64,000 nucleotides of DNA from Mycobacterium kyogaense (GTDB taxonomy: Bacteria; Actinomycetota; Actinomycetes; Mycobacteriales; Mycobacteriaceae): contig NZ_QJUA01000001.1 in NCBI RefSeq assembly GCF_003254575.1, positions 124,001 through 188,000 of the forward strand, read 5' to 3'. Positions 26,705-34,965 of the stretch are shown here, piece by piece; position 1 is the stretch's first letter, and the number at the start of each line of letters is the position of its first letter. Position numbers and translations under genes: made by a program. The notes below the pieces were generated by a model. It saw nothing but the letters and a program-made list of their open reading frames with translations, did no database searches and was not told the origin of the DNA.

Positions 26705-28605
26705 GAGAGTTCGTTGAGCCTGCTGAAGCGGGCAGCAGCAACAGGATTGGCGTCGGCGACCAGATCGGTGAACCGGTGGTTGACGATCTTGGCGACTTCG
26801 ATCAGGGCGAACGCCTTCTCCGCTGCGGGGGAGTTGTCCATCCGGGACCACCCGTTGCGCAGCACCCGGTCGAAGCGCTCCGTCTCCTTCGCGCAGATGA
26901 TCAGCGGGAAGCCGAAGTGGCTTCGATAGGCGGTGGCCAGCTCCACGACGTCATTGTGGTCGGCGTCGTCGAGGTTGGACAGGGCCACGTGGTCCACGGC
27001 GAGCACCTGACCGGTCTCGTCTTCGGCGCCCAGATCGGGGAACGCCTCGAGCAGTTCGGCCTGCTGCTCGGACGTGCCGGTGAGCACGGCGTCCTGGAAC
27101 GCCTCGCGCAACGCGGCGGTGTCGGCGAACGGCCGTTGCTCGTAGGCGCGCTCGACAGCCCACGGCACGTCCTGCAGCACATGGCCGAACACCTCGGTGA
27201 ACCGTTCCTTCGTCATCGCGTTGACCTCACCGAGGGTGATGGAGCCGTTGCCCGCCACCCGCGGGCCACCCGAACCGGTGTGGAAGAACACGATGTTCAG
27301 CAGGATCGCGCTCACCGCGCCGATGCTGATACCGCTGCCGAAGATCAGGTCCAGGCCGGTGGGCATGGCCTTGGCGATGTCCGGGTAGGCCGTCACCCAC
27401 AGCGCCAGCGCGAGGCTCGTGGTCACGATGATGAGGTTGCGGTGATCGGTGAAGTCGACCTTGCCCAGCGTCTGGATTCCGACCACGGCGACGGTGGCGA
27501 ACAGCGTCAGCGCGGCGCCGCCCAGCACGGGGTTCGGGATCGACGCGACGACAGCTGCGACCTTGGGCAGGAAGCCGAGCAGGATCATGAACACCCCGGC
27601 CGCCGCGACCACCCAGCGGCTCTTGACCCCGGTGAGCCGCACGAGGCCGACGTTCTCGGAGAACGCGGTGTAGGGGAAGGAGTTGAAGACGCCGCCGATG
27701 GTGGTCGCCAACCCGTCGGCCCGCAGCACGTTGCCGATGTCCGACGCCTTCACCCGCTTGCCGACGATCTCGCCGGTGGCGATGGTCGACCCCGTCGATT
27801 CGACGGCGGTGATCATCAGCACGATGATCATCGTCAGACAGGCCACGAAGTCGAACTTGGGCAGCCCGAACAGGAACGGCGGGGTGAAGCCGATGGCCGA
27901 AGCCTCGCCGACTCGCGCGAAGTCCATGTCCCCCAATGCGAATGCGACCGCGCAGCCGATCACCAGACCGAGCAGCACGGCGATCGTCGCCAGGAAGCCG
28001 CGGAAGATGCGCTGGATCGCGACGATGATCGCGATGGTGCCGACGGCGTAGAGGAACCACCGGATGTTCGTGGGATCGGTTTCGTGAGTGTGCGGATTGG
28101 TGACCGCGTCCATGGCGCCGACGGGGACCAGGCACAGCCCGATGATCGTGATCAGGGTGCCGGTGACGACGGGCGGGAAGAACCTCAGCAGTTTGATGAA
28201 CACCGGCGCGATCAGGAACGTGAAGATGCCGGCGACGATCACCGCGCCGTACACGTAGAGCATGCTCGCCGCGCCCCCACCGTGAGCGAGGCCGATGGCG
28301 ATGATCGGCGAGACCCCCGCGAACGTGACGCCCTGCAGCAGCGGCAGCCGCACACCGACGTTGCGGAACCCGACCGCCTGGATGATCGAGGCGATGCCGC
28401 AGGTGAACAGGTCGGCGGTGATCAGCTTGACGAGTTCGGCCTGGGACAGTCCGACCGCGCCGGCGATGATGATCGGCACGAGGACGGCGCCGGCGTAGAA
28501 CGCGACGACGTGTTGGAACCCGTAGGTGGCCAGCTTCGGGACGGGCAGCACCTCGTCGACGGGGTGTGTGCGCTTGCTCGTGCCGCGGGCGGTCGGTGTC
28601 GACAT
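26701..28605 (-). CDS. NCS2 purine permease fused to a degenerate OHCU decarboxylase domain
   Basis: A 634-residue fusion. Residues about 25-470 are a nucleobase:cation symporter-2 (uracil-xanthine/uric acid permease) with some twelve to fourteen membrane segments and the A-V-E-S-T-G-S motif of that family. Residues about 475-620 match OHCU decarboxylase (P-W-V/A-x-E-R-A-Y, H-F-G-F-P-L-I-I-C-A-K). In this domain the catalytic His of H-P-D-L is Phe (about residue 522) and the S-x-x-E-Q motif reads V-D-H (about residue 538), so it is probably not catalytic. It would import xanthine or urate for the enzymes encoded next. The ATG at 28605 is chosen over an upstream TTG/ATG region without protein character. 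Confidence 0.88.
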   Translation of the reverse strand: MSTPTARGTSKRTHPVDEVLPVPKLATYGFQHVVAFYAGAVLVPIIIAGAVGLSQAELVKLITADLFTCGIASIIQAVGFRNVGVRLPLLQGVTFAGVSPIIAIGLAHGGGAASMLYVYGAVIVAGIFTFLIAPVFIKLLRFFPPVVTGTLITIIGLCLVPVGAMDAVTNPHTHETDPTNIRWFLYAVGTIAIIVAIQRIFRGFLATIAVLLGLVIGCAVAFALGDMDFARVGEASAIGFTPPFLFGLPKFDFVACLTMIIVLMITAVESTGSTIATGEIVGKRVKASDIGNVLRADGLATTIGGVFNSFPYTAFSENVGLVRLTGVKSRWVVAAAGVFMILLGFLPKVAAVVASIPNPVLGGAALTLFATVAVVGIQTLGKVDFTDHRNLIIVTTSLALALWVTAYPDIAKAMPTGLDLIFGSGISIGAVSAILLNIVFFHTGSGGPRVAGNGSITLGEVNAMTKERFTEVFGHVLQDVPWAVERAYEQRPFADTAALREAFQDAVLTGTSEQQAELLEAFPDLGAEDETGQVLAVDHVALSNLDDADHNDVVELATAYRSHFGFPLIICAKETERFDRVLRNGWSRMDNSPAAEKAFALIEVAKIVNHRFTDLVADANPVAAARFSRLNELS

Positions 28606-28686
28606 CGGTTCAGAATCCGACAGCTGCGCGCACTTCCGGTGACGCACACGTTTCCGCGATGTTGCAGCTCCCGTTTTCTCCGCGAC

Positions 28687-28746
28687 CAGACACGAACTCG
28701 AGTGTTTCAGCGGCGTGTCCGCTCGAGTTCGCGTCTTTTCGCCGAG
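28687..28746 (+). repeat. Palindromic intergenic repeat, copy B
   Basis: Second copy of the 60-bp element at 19707, same orientation. The arms AGACACGAACTCGAGTG (28688-28704) and CGCTCGAGTTCGCGTCT (28720-28736) pair at 15 of 17 positions around a 15-nt loop. It lies between the alcohol dehydrogenase stop and the permease start. The purine genes lie exactly between copies A and B. Confidence 0.72.
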
Positions 28747-28753
28747 AGAACTG

Positions 28754-29866
28754 TCAGTGGTCGTGCAGGATCACGCCGCGGATGTTGCGTCCCGCGCGCA
28801 TGTCCTCGTAGCCCTCGTTGACCTCGGCCAGCTTGTATTCGTGGGTGACGGTCTCGTCCAGCAGCAGCTTGCCCTCGCGGTACAGCGAGAGCAGCCGCGG
28901 GATGTCGGCGCGCGGATTCGCCTCGCCGTAGAGACTGCCCAGCAATCTCTTCTGGAACAGCGTGAACATCATCATCGACAGTGTCGGCTGGTTGTCGGCC
29001 ATCGGCGCCAGCGCCGTCATCACCACCGCGCCGCCTTTGCGGATGATGTTCGAGGCATCCTCGAGCATCGATCCCTCGAGCACTCCGACGGTCAGGATCG
29101 CCGAGTCGGCCATCACGCCGCGGGTCAGTTCGGCGACGAGCGCGGTCGCCTCCGGCATAGACGTGACGAAGTGCGTGGCGCCGAATCGAAACGCCAACTC
29201 GCGCTTGCTCTCCACCGGCTCGATCACGACGATCTTCTCGGCCCCGGCCAGCCGCGCACCTTGGACGGCGCCGCTGCCGATGCCACCGAGGCCGATGACC
29301 ACGACGGTGTCGCCCGGCGACACGGCGGCGGTGTTGACCGCAGAGCCCCATCCGGTCGTCACACCACAGCCGAGCAGGCACGCCCGCGCCAAGGGGATGT
29401 CGTCATCGATCTTGACGATGGAGGCCTCCGGCACGGAGCCATACTGAGAGAACGTCCCGACGAACGCCATCGCCCCGACGTTCTGGCCGCGGGCGCGGCG
29501 CCGATAGGTGCCGTCCACCTGGGTGCCGGCCATGATCAGCGCCCCGAGGTCGCACAGGTTCTGATGACCGGTCGAGCAGAACCGGCACCTGCCACACGCC
29601 GGCAGGAACGATGCGACGACGTGGTCGCCGGGGGCCAGGCCGACGACGCCCGGTCCGACCTCGCGCACGACGCCGGCGCCCTCGTGGCCGCCGATCAGAG
29701 GCAGCGGGGCCGGCAGGTCACCGGTGCGGATGTGCTCGTCGGAGTGGCACAGGCCGGTGGCCTCCCAGGACACCAGCACCTCGCCGTCACCGGGCGGGTC
29801 GAGGTCGATCTCTTCGACGGTCCAGTCCGAGCCGTACTCCCACAAAATCGCGGCGTTGGTCTTCAT
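28754..29866 (-). CDS. NDMA-dependent (mycothiol-type) zinc alcohol dehydrogenase
   Basis: A 370-residue medium-chain zinc dehydrogenase. The catalytic zinc Cys is in G-L-C-H-S-D-E-H, G-G-H-E-G-A-G carries the zinc His/Glu, and the structural zinc cysteines are in C-G-R-C-R-F-C-S-T-G-H-Q-N-L-C. The cofactor site is I-G-L-G-G-I-G-S-G. The sequence style is that of the actinobacterial NDMA-dependent alcohol dehydrogenases (AdhD/AdhB group of M. tuberculosis), which carry a tightly bound NAD. The substrate is unknown and neither the purine nor the steroid genes next to it define one. It ends about 150 nt before the permease start, with the palindromic repeat in between. Confidence 0.8.
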   Translation of the reverse strand: MKTNAAILWEYGSDWTVEEIDLDPPGDGEVLVSWEATGLCHSDEHIRTGDLPAPLPLIGGHEGAGVVREVGPGVVGLAPGDHVVASFLPACGRCRFCSTGHQNLCDLGALIMAGTQVDGTYRRRARGQNVGAMAFVGTFSQYGSVPEASIVKIDDDIPLARACLLGCGVTTGWGSAVNTAAVSPGDTVVVIGLGGIGSGAVQGARLAGAEKIVVIEPVESKRELAFRFGATHFVTSMPEATALVAELTRGVMADSAILTVGVLEGSMLEDASNIIRKGGAVVMTALAPMADNQPTLSMMMFTLFQKRLLGSLYGEANPRADIPRLLSLYREGKLLLDETVTHEYKLAEVNEGYEDMRAGRNIRGVILHDH

Positions 29867-29922
29867 CGGCCGAGTCTAAGAAGCGCTTCGGTCCGCCCGC
29901 GGCGGTTTCGCCTCGACTGGTG

Positions 29923-30669
29923 TCAAACGGTGGTGAGCGCCAGGCCCACCAATGCGATCAACCAGCTCGCGAAGCTGCCGACCAAGAAGTACTCGGTCAC
30001 CTCGTCGATACCGGGGATCTTCGGATCGGCGATTTCCGTCGACTCCCTGCGGGCGGCAGTGAGCTCGGGGAAGCGGATGATGCCCTTAGCTGCGATCACC
30101 GCCGAGGCTGCGCCGAACTGGCCTCCGAGCGCCAGCCCGACGATCAGCAGCCGCTCCATCGGGCCGAGCAACCGGCCGCCCTTGAGGCGATCCGACGGCT
30201 GGGGCACGCCGACCGGGCGGACGGCGCCGACCGCGCCGAGGATCAGCCGCACCAACTGGTTCGCGGTGACCAGCTGCAGCAGGACGACCCCGACGACCAT
30301 CAGCGCCCGCTGCGGCTCGACCTCATCCAGCCCGATCCAGGGCAGCCACCAACCGAGCGGGCCGGCCACCGGGGAGGCCCAGCCGCCGAGCGCGACGATC
30401 AGTGTGGAGCCCAGGCCGAACGCCGTGAGTGCGCGACCCTGCCGCGTGCCCGTGCGTTCCGCGGCGTCGCCGAGGACCATCCAGACGACGGAGACCGTGG
30501 CGGCGATGACGAGCAGAACGATGTCGCCGGGATGCCAGAGCCCCGCCACCGCGGCGCCGACCATCACGGTGAGCGGACCCGCGAGCAGCGCCGGCCATCG
30601 CCGGGTGCCGAGCTTGCGGCAGATGTCGGCGACGCCGATGGCGATCAGGTACACCGCCAGCGCGCCCAT
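29923..30669 (-). CDS. Conserved membrane protein, partner of SatD-like regulator
   Basis: A 248-residue integral membrane protein with about six or seven hydrophobic segments, including an N-terminal V-Y-L-I-A-I-G-V-A-D helix and a C-terminal pair with S-W-L-I-A-L-V-G-L-A-L. No catalytic motif is visible. The ATG at 30669 overlaps the stop of the SatD-like gene (ATGA), so the two proteins are made together; in other bacteria SatD homologues are also coupled to small membrane proteins. I do not recognise a function beyond that association. A GTG one codon upstream is an alternative start. Confidence 0.65.
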   Translation of the reverse strand: MGALAVYLIAIGVADICRKLGTRRWPALLAGPLTVMVGAAVAGLWHPGDIVLLVIAATVSVVWMVLGDAAERTGTRQGRALTAFGLGSTLIVALGGWASPVAGPLGWWLPWIGLDEVEPQRALMVVGVVLLQLVTANQLVRLILGAVGAVRPVGVPQPSDRLKGGRLLGPMERLLIVGLALGGQFGAASAVIAAKGIIRFPELTAARRESTEIADPKIPGIDEVTEYFLVGSFASWLIALVGLALTTV

Positions 30670-31316
30670 CACAGCTCCCGCAGTTCGGCGGCGACGGCGA
30701 GGAGCAGGTCGAGCCCGGACCGGCCGGCGCGCTGAGAGACGGCCGATGCGCTGATGCCCTCCTCCATCGCCAGCTCCTTCTTGGTTCGTCCCGCACGCAT
30801 CCCCGCGAGTATGCGCAGGGAGCGCTCATCGAGTGAGCCAAGCAGATGGTCCCGACACATCAGGGCGGCATTGACGGCGCGGGGGTCGGCGCCTGCGCCG
30901 GTGTCGTTGCGGAACGCGGTGCGTACGTGCGTCATTCCCGGTTGCTGCTGGGTGGCCGCCGTCCACTCGATGGCGGCCCGCGCCGCCCACCAACCCGGCC
31001 CGTCCTGGATTCCGGACTCCTCGTCGAGTGCGGTGACGGCGCCCCAACCGAGTCCGAACCGGACGTCGACGTGCGGTGCCAGCGTGAGACGCAGCGTGAG
31101 CGTCGCGTCGATCGCCAGCCCGACAGTCGGGTATGCGCCCTGAAACTCATCGCCCACCGTGAGCGCGGGCGCGTCGACGGCGTTCTCGGCCACGGATGCC
31201 AGCGCCGCAGTGACCCTGCGGTGTAGGGCGCGTCTATCAGCGAACGTGCGAGAACCCACGACGTCGCCGATCAGCGTCGCGCGTAGCGCTGAAGGCCTGC
31301 GCTTCATCGTGGCCAT
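30669..31316 (-). CDS. satD: SatD-family protein with C-terminal helix-turn-helix
   Basis: A 215-residue SatD-like protein. The N-terminal part reads L-I-G-D-V-V-G-S-R near residue 16 with V-G-D-E-F-Q-G at about 54-60, a nucleotide-cyclase-like core typical of the family. The C-terminus has an HTH (K-K-E-L-A-M-E-E-G-I-S-A-S-A-V-S-Q-R) resembling a sigma-factor region 4 fold. The role of SatD is not established; a regulatory role is inferred from the HTH and the palindrome over its own start. ATG 31316 is chosen over ATG 31307 because TATAGT lies exactly six nt upstream, indicating leaderless expression. It overlaps the downstream membrane-protein gene. Confidence 0.72.
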   Translation of the reverse strand: MATMKRRPSALRATLIGDVVGSRTFADRRALHRRVTAALASVAENAVDAPALTVGDEFQGAYPTVGLAIDATLTLRLTLAPHVDVRFGLGWGAVTALDEESGIQDGPGWWAARAAIEWTAATQQQPGMTHVRTAFRNDTGAGADPRAVNAALMCRDHLLGSLDERSLRILAGMRAGRTKKELAMEEGISASAVSQRAGRSGLDLLLAVAAELREL

Positions 31317-31337
31317 ATGAAGACTATAGCTTCATAT
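31315..31337. promoter_or_regulatory. Perfect palindrome over the satD start and -10 element
   Basis: ATATGAAG-N7-CTTCATAT is a perfect inverted repeat with 8-nt arms. Read on the minus strand, its spacer includes TATAGT (31328-31323), a good -10 element six nt before the satD ATG. A further ATGAAG half-site lies at 31345-31350. Any protein binding here would block satD expression, so autoregulation by the SatD HTH is a reasonable guess. Confidence 0.6.
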
Positions 31338-31406
31338 CGTCAAAATGAAGCCAGACACTTCAGTAACGGCGCTAGCGCAACGGCTCGATAACGACGGTGG
31401 TGCCGC

Positions 31407-32480
31407 TCACTGCGTGATGTAGCCGGTGGCCTTCTGTAGGTGTTCGATCGCCTCGGCGACGATCGCAGGAACCAGGTCCGCGCAGGACGGTAGGTCGTCG
31501 ATGATCCCGGTGACCTGACCAGAGGCCAGCACGCCTGCGTCGGTGTTTCCCTCCACCAGACCGGCTTTCAACAGCATCGGGGTGTTGGCGGCCATCACCA
31601 CCTGAGCCCAGGTGAGGTCCTTGCCATGCCGCATCGCCATGCCGTCCCGAAGCATCGACCGCCACGACATCCCGCTCATCTTCTTGAACTTCTGCGCATT
31701 GCCGACCGCGGCGGCGAGGCCGCGAACCGGCGACCCGCCCTCCAGTTTCTCGACCAGGCCCGTGCGCAGCACCCGGTGGGGCATGCCGTCGACGCGCGTG
31801 GAGACGACCGTTCCATCGAGAGCGGCCTGCAGGTAACGCTGCTTGACCGCATCCGGCACGGTCGAGTCGGTGGTGAGCAGGAACCGTGTGCCCATGGCCA
31901 CCCCTGCAGCACCGTAGGACAGCGCAGCGGCAAGGCCCCGGCCGTCGAAGAAGCCGCCCGCCGCGATCACCGGCATCCCGGTGTCGGCGACGGCGTCGAG
32001 CACCGAGGGCAGCAGCAGCGTGGTCGCGATCGGACCGGTGTGTCCGCCGCCCTCGCCGCCCTGCACGATCACCGCGTCGGCACCCCAGGCCGCGACCTTC
32101 TTGGCGTGCTTGGCCAATCCGACCGACGGGATCACCACCACACCAGCGTCTTTGAGCTTGGCGATCAGATCGGGTTTCGGGGCAAGGGCGAAGGAGGCGA
32201 CTTTGACTCCTTCGCTGATCAGGAGGTCGACGCGGTCATTCGCGTCGCCGGCGTCGGCGCGGATGTTGATACCGAACGGTTTGTCGGTCGAGCCCTTGAC
32301 CTTGGCCACCGCAGTCTTGAGCTCGTCGAGCGTCATCGTCGCCGAGGCCAGGATGCCCAGCCCTCCGGCGTTCGACGTCGCCGACACCAGGCGGGCACCG
32401 GCGACCCAGCCCATGCCGGTCTGGACGACGGGATGCTCGATGCCGACGAGATCGGTCAGCGGCGTGCGCAGCGTGCTCAC
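31407..32480 (-). CDS. ipdC: IpdC, NPD/IMPDH-like flavin oxidoreductase of steroid C/D-ring degradation
   Basis: A 357-residue flavoprotein of the nitronate monooxygenase/2-nitropropane dioxygenase family, corresponding to Rv3553. IpdC is required for the HIP pathway, where it is thought to introduce a double bond in the hydroxylated HIP-CoA series. Visible family features are V-Q-T-G-M-G-W-V-A-G near the start, the Q-G-G-E-G-G-G-H-T-G FMN-binding loop and A-A-G-G-F-F-D-G-R-G. The GTG start overlaps the ipdB stop by 4 nt. It is the last of echA20-ipdA-ipdB-ipdC. Confidence 0.86.
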   Translation of the reverse strand: MSTLRTPLTDLVGIEHPVVQTGMGWVAGARLVSATSNAGGLGILASATMTLDELKTAVAKVKGSTDKPFGINIRADAGDANDRVDLLISEGVKVASFALAPKPDLIAKLKDAGVVVIPSVGLAKHAKKVAAWGADAVIVQGGEGGGHTGPIATTLLLPSVLDAVADTGMPVIAAGGFFDGRGLAAALSYGAAGVAMGTRFLLTTDSTVPDAVKQRYLQAALDGTVVSTRVDGMPHRVLRTGLVEKLEGGSPVRGLAAAVGNAQKFKKMSGMSWRSMLRDGMAMRHGKDLTWAQVVMAANTPMLLKAGLVEGNTDAGVLASGQVTGIIDDLPSCADLVPAIVAEAIEHLQKATGYITQ

Positions 32481-33223
32481 TTGACTTCCTTGTCGCGCAG
32501 CGACTTCGGGTCGATCACCTCGCGCAGGATGCGCAGCTCGTCTTCGGTGGGGAGCCGGGTCGTGTCGGCCTCCTCGAGACCGTGCACCTCGAAGGACGTG
32601 TTCTCGGCGACCTGGTCGGCTTCGATTCCCGGATGCAGCGAGAGGGCGCGCATCTGGTGATCGGGGCCGTTGAAGTCGAAGACGCCGAGGTTCGTCACGA
32701 CCCGGAAGACGTTGACGAATCGGTAGGCGGGGTTGTCGGGATCGAGCTTGTCCCAGCCGATTCCCGAGACGATGTCGACGGACTCGCCGAACACCCGTGT
32801 GGAGTGATTGCCCACCCAGTAACTGGTCGCGTGGTTGATCGTGTTGCCCGGCGCGCCGCGCACGCCGAACATCTGGCGCTTCGGGTGCTGGATCGGACCG
32901 AACGCCGACAGGTTCTGGTTGCCGTAGCGGTCGATCTGGTTGGCGCCCATCACCACATGACGACGCCCCCACGCCAGCGTCTCGAACACGCGGCCGAAGG
33001 GCATCCATCCCTCTATGGTTGCCGCCGCTCCGATGGCGGGGGTGTCCGCGATCAGCCGGGCCTCACCATCGCTGAGCACGATATCGGGTGAGAATGTCAG
33101 TCGGGCGAGTCGCGCTCCGATCGAGACGATCGTGGTCATGGGGCTCACCATGATCTCGCCTGCATCACGGAACAATTCGGCGCACGCGACGGCGCACACC
33201 TCTGCGCGGGTTGCCGAAATCAC
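32477..33223 (-). CDS. ipdB: COCHEA-CoA hydrolase beta subunit IpdB
   Basis: A 248-residue protein of the CoA-transferase family I beta type, corresponding to Rv3552. IpdAB opens the last steroid carbon ring by hydrolysing COCHEA-CoA rather than transferring CoA. Sequence features include S-P-D-I-V-L-S-D-G-E, the M-G-A-N-Q-I-D-R-Y-G-N-Q-N loop and G-P-D-H-Q-M-R-A. The GTG at 33223 overlaps the ipdA stop by 4 nt and gives the length known for IpdB; upstream residues are antisense-like. The stop overlaps ipdC, so all three are translationally coupled. Confidence 0.9.
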   Translation of the reverse strand: MISATRAEVCAVACAELFRDAGEIMVSPMTTIVSIGARLARLTFSPDIVLSDGEARLIADTPAIGAAATIEGWMPFGRVFETLAWGRRHVVMGANQIDRYGNQNLSAFGPIQHPKRQMFGVRGAPGNTINHATSYWVGNHSTRVFGESVDIVSGIGWDKLDPDNPAYRFVNVFRVVTNLGVFDFNGPDHQMRALSLHPGIEADQVAENTSFEVHGLEEADTTRLPTEDELRILREVIDPKSLRDKEVK

Positions 33224-34098
33224 TGGGCCGCCTCCTGGAACGTGCGCACTGCCGCCTGGTAGTCGGATTCGCTGCCGGACAGATACCTGTCGACGAACGC
33301 CGACCATGTCTCCCCAGACCCGGCAGCCTCTGCGTAGTGCCGTTGGAACTTCTCGTCACGCCGGTAGTCGGGTTCGGCCGTGGTGAAGTGCGCTCCGTTG
33401 GGCGCCTCGACGACGCTGTCGACCATCATCCGGTTGATCAGTAGCGCCTGCGGCGGAACCGACTTCACCAGTTCCTCCGTCGAGACCACCTTCTCCACCG
33501 ACAGCAAGCGGCGCTGTGCCGACATCAGGAACAGATCGTCGAAGTAGGGGTCGATTCCGGTGTAGGCCGCATTGCCCTGCGCGTCACCGAGATTCATGTG
33601 CACGAACGCCGCGTCGAGGTTCAGGGCGGGCATCGCGATGAGCTCTTCGTAGCCTCCGCCCGTCGGGTACGGCGACCGCACGGTCTTGAGCTCGTCGCCC
33701 CAGAAGGCGCGCACATCGCTGCCCAGTCCGGCGCGGATCGGCAGGAACGGCAGGCGCTGCGCGGCGGCCTGCAGCCCGCAGCGGAGCATGCCCTCGTCCA
33801 TCTCGCGCGCCTCGATCGTGCCGGAGGTGCGTGCCTTCGCGAACCACGGATCGTAGAACGGCGGCGAGTCCAGCGATACGAAGCCGTAGTAGGCCCGCTT
33901 GACCTTGCCCGCCGAACACAGCAGGCCGAGATCCGGTCCGCCGTAGGTGACCACGGTGAGATCGGTGACACCGGTGCGCAGCAGCGCCCGTACGAAAGCC
34001 ATCGGCTTGCGCCGCGACCCCCAGCCGCCGATGCCGATCGTCATGCCGCTCTCGATGCCGGCCACGGCCTCGTCGAGAGTGGTTCTTTTGTCTTTCAC
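33220..34098 (-). CDS. ipdA: COCHEA-CoA hydrolase alpha subunit IpdA
   Basis: A 292-residue CoA-transferase family I alpha-type protein, exactly the length of M. tuberculosis IpdA (Rv3551). With IpdB it hydrolyses the ring of COCHEA-CoA, the final ring-opening reaction of steroid catabolism. Visible segments are M-T-I-G-I-G-G-W-G-S-R-R-K-P at residues 19-32, T-Y-G-G-P-D-L-G and N-L-G-D-A-Q-G-N-A-A-Y-T-G. The GTG at 34098 is preceded by a GGGGAAAG stretch; the longer in-frame start at 34191 overlaps echA20 and lacks family similarity. Confidence 0.9.
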   Translation of the reverse strand: MKDKRTTLDEAVAGIESGMTIGIGGWGSRRKPMAFVRALLRTGVTDLTVVTYGGPDLGLLCSAGKVKRAYYGFVSLDSPPFYDPWFAKARTSGTIEAREMDEGMLRCGLQAAAQRLPFLPIRAGLGSDVRAFWGDELKTVRSPYPTGGGYEELIAMPALNLDAAFVHMNLGDAQGNAAYTGIDPYFDDLFLMSAQRRLLSVEKVVSTEELVKSVPPQALLINRMMVDSVVEAPNGAHFTTAEPDYRRDEKFQRHYAEAAGSGETWSAFVDRYLSGSESDYQAAVRTFQEAAQ

Positions 34099-34156
34099 TC
34101 TTTCCCCGCTCGTCCCCTGTGCTGCGCCCGTGGGCCCATCGCTCGTGCCCGCCGCA

Positions 34157-34912
34157 TCACGACTTTCCCTTCTCCGTGCCCGCGAACGCATCCCGGTGTT
34201 CGTCGGACACGCCGGCCAGGTTGAGCTCGAAGGTGAAGCCCTGCTCCATCCGGTAGCGGGCGGTGACCGGCTGCACGTCGATGAAGTTCAGCGCCTCCTT
34301 CGCCGCGCGGATCACCCGGGTGTCCTTGCTCGCGATGTCGCGGGCCACCCGCAGGGCGGCTTCGTCGAGGTCGGCGCGAGGCACGACCTCGTGCACAGAA
34401 CCGAAGTGGTGCAGCGTGTTCGCATCGACGGTCGCGGCGGTGAAGAACAGCCGACGCATCATGTGCTGGGGCACAAGACGTGACAGATGGGTCGCTGCGC
34501 CGAGAGCGCCGCGTTCGACCTCGGGTAGCCCGAACTTCGCGTCGTCGGAGGCGACGATGACATCAGAGTTGCCGACCAGCCCGATGCCGCCGCCGACGCA
34601 GAAGCCGTTGACCGCAGCCACGACCGGGACCGCGCATTCGTAGACGGCCCGGAATGCCTCGTAGCATCCGCGGTTTGCGTCGATCAGCGCGGTGAAGCCC
34701 TCGGTGTTCTGCATCTCTTTGATGTCGACGCCGGCGTTGAAGCCGCGCCCCTCGGCCCGCAAGATCACCACGTGCGTGCTCTGATCACGCCCGGCCGCGG
34801 TGATCGCATCGGCGAGTTCGAACCAGCCTCGCGACGGAATCGCGTTGACGGGTGGGTAGTTGACGGTCACCGAGACGATTCCCGGCTCCACCGTCGCGGT
34901 GGTGATCGGCAT
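34157..34912 (-). CDS. echA20: Enoyl-CoA hydratase-family ring hydrolase EchA20
   Basis: A 251-residue crotonase-fold protein matching Rv3550. EchA20 hydrolytically opens steroid ring D of the bicyclic CoA thioester to give COCHEA-CoA, the IpdAB substrate. Crotonase features are visible: G-F-N-A-G-V-D-I-K-E-M-Q (first oxyanion loop) and G-F-C-V-G-G-G-I-G-L (second). The ATG at 34912 is chosen because CAGGAG lies 7 nt upstream; the TTG two codons earlier is less likely. The promoter gap to the divergent SDR gene contains a perfect KstR2 operator, so both operons should respond to HIP-CoA. A 58-nt gap separates it from ipdA. Confidence 0.9.
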   Translation of the reverse strand: MPITTATVEPGIVSVTVNYPPVNAIPSRGWFELADAITAAGRDQSTHVVILRAEGRGFNAGVDIKEMQNTEGFTALIDANRGCYEAFRAVYECAVPVVAAVNGFCVGGGIGLVGNSDVIVASDDAKFGLPEVERGALGAATHLSRLVPQHMMRRLFFTAATVDANTLHHFGSVHEVVPRADLDEAALRVARDIASKDTRVIRAAKEALNFIDVQPVTARYRMEQGFTFELNLAGVSDEHRDAFAGTEKGKS

Positions 34913-34936
34913 GCGCAACTCCTGGGTGGCTACCTA

Positions 34937-34965
34937 AGCAAGCACTTGCTTGGTACGCTAGCACA
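34937..34965 (+). promoter_or_regulatory. KstR2 operator and leaderless SDR promoter
   Basis: AAGCAAGCACTTGCTT (34936-34951) is a perfect match to the KstR2 palindrome. TACGCT at 34954-34959 follows and lies exactly six nt before the GTG at 34966, giving a leaderless promoter geometry almost identical to that at fadE30. The site lies in the 53-nt gap between echA20 and the SDR gene and should control both. Confidence 0.85.

Noticed and set aside
26776..28821. A 681-codon plus-strand frame
   Set aside because: Antisense of the permease fusion gene; the product is a run of Asp/His/Arg without any fold or motif.
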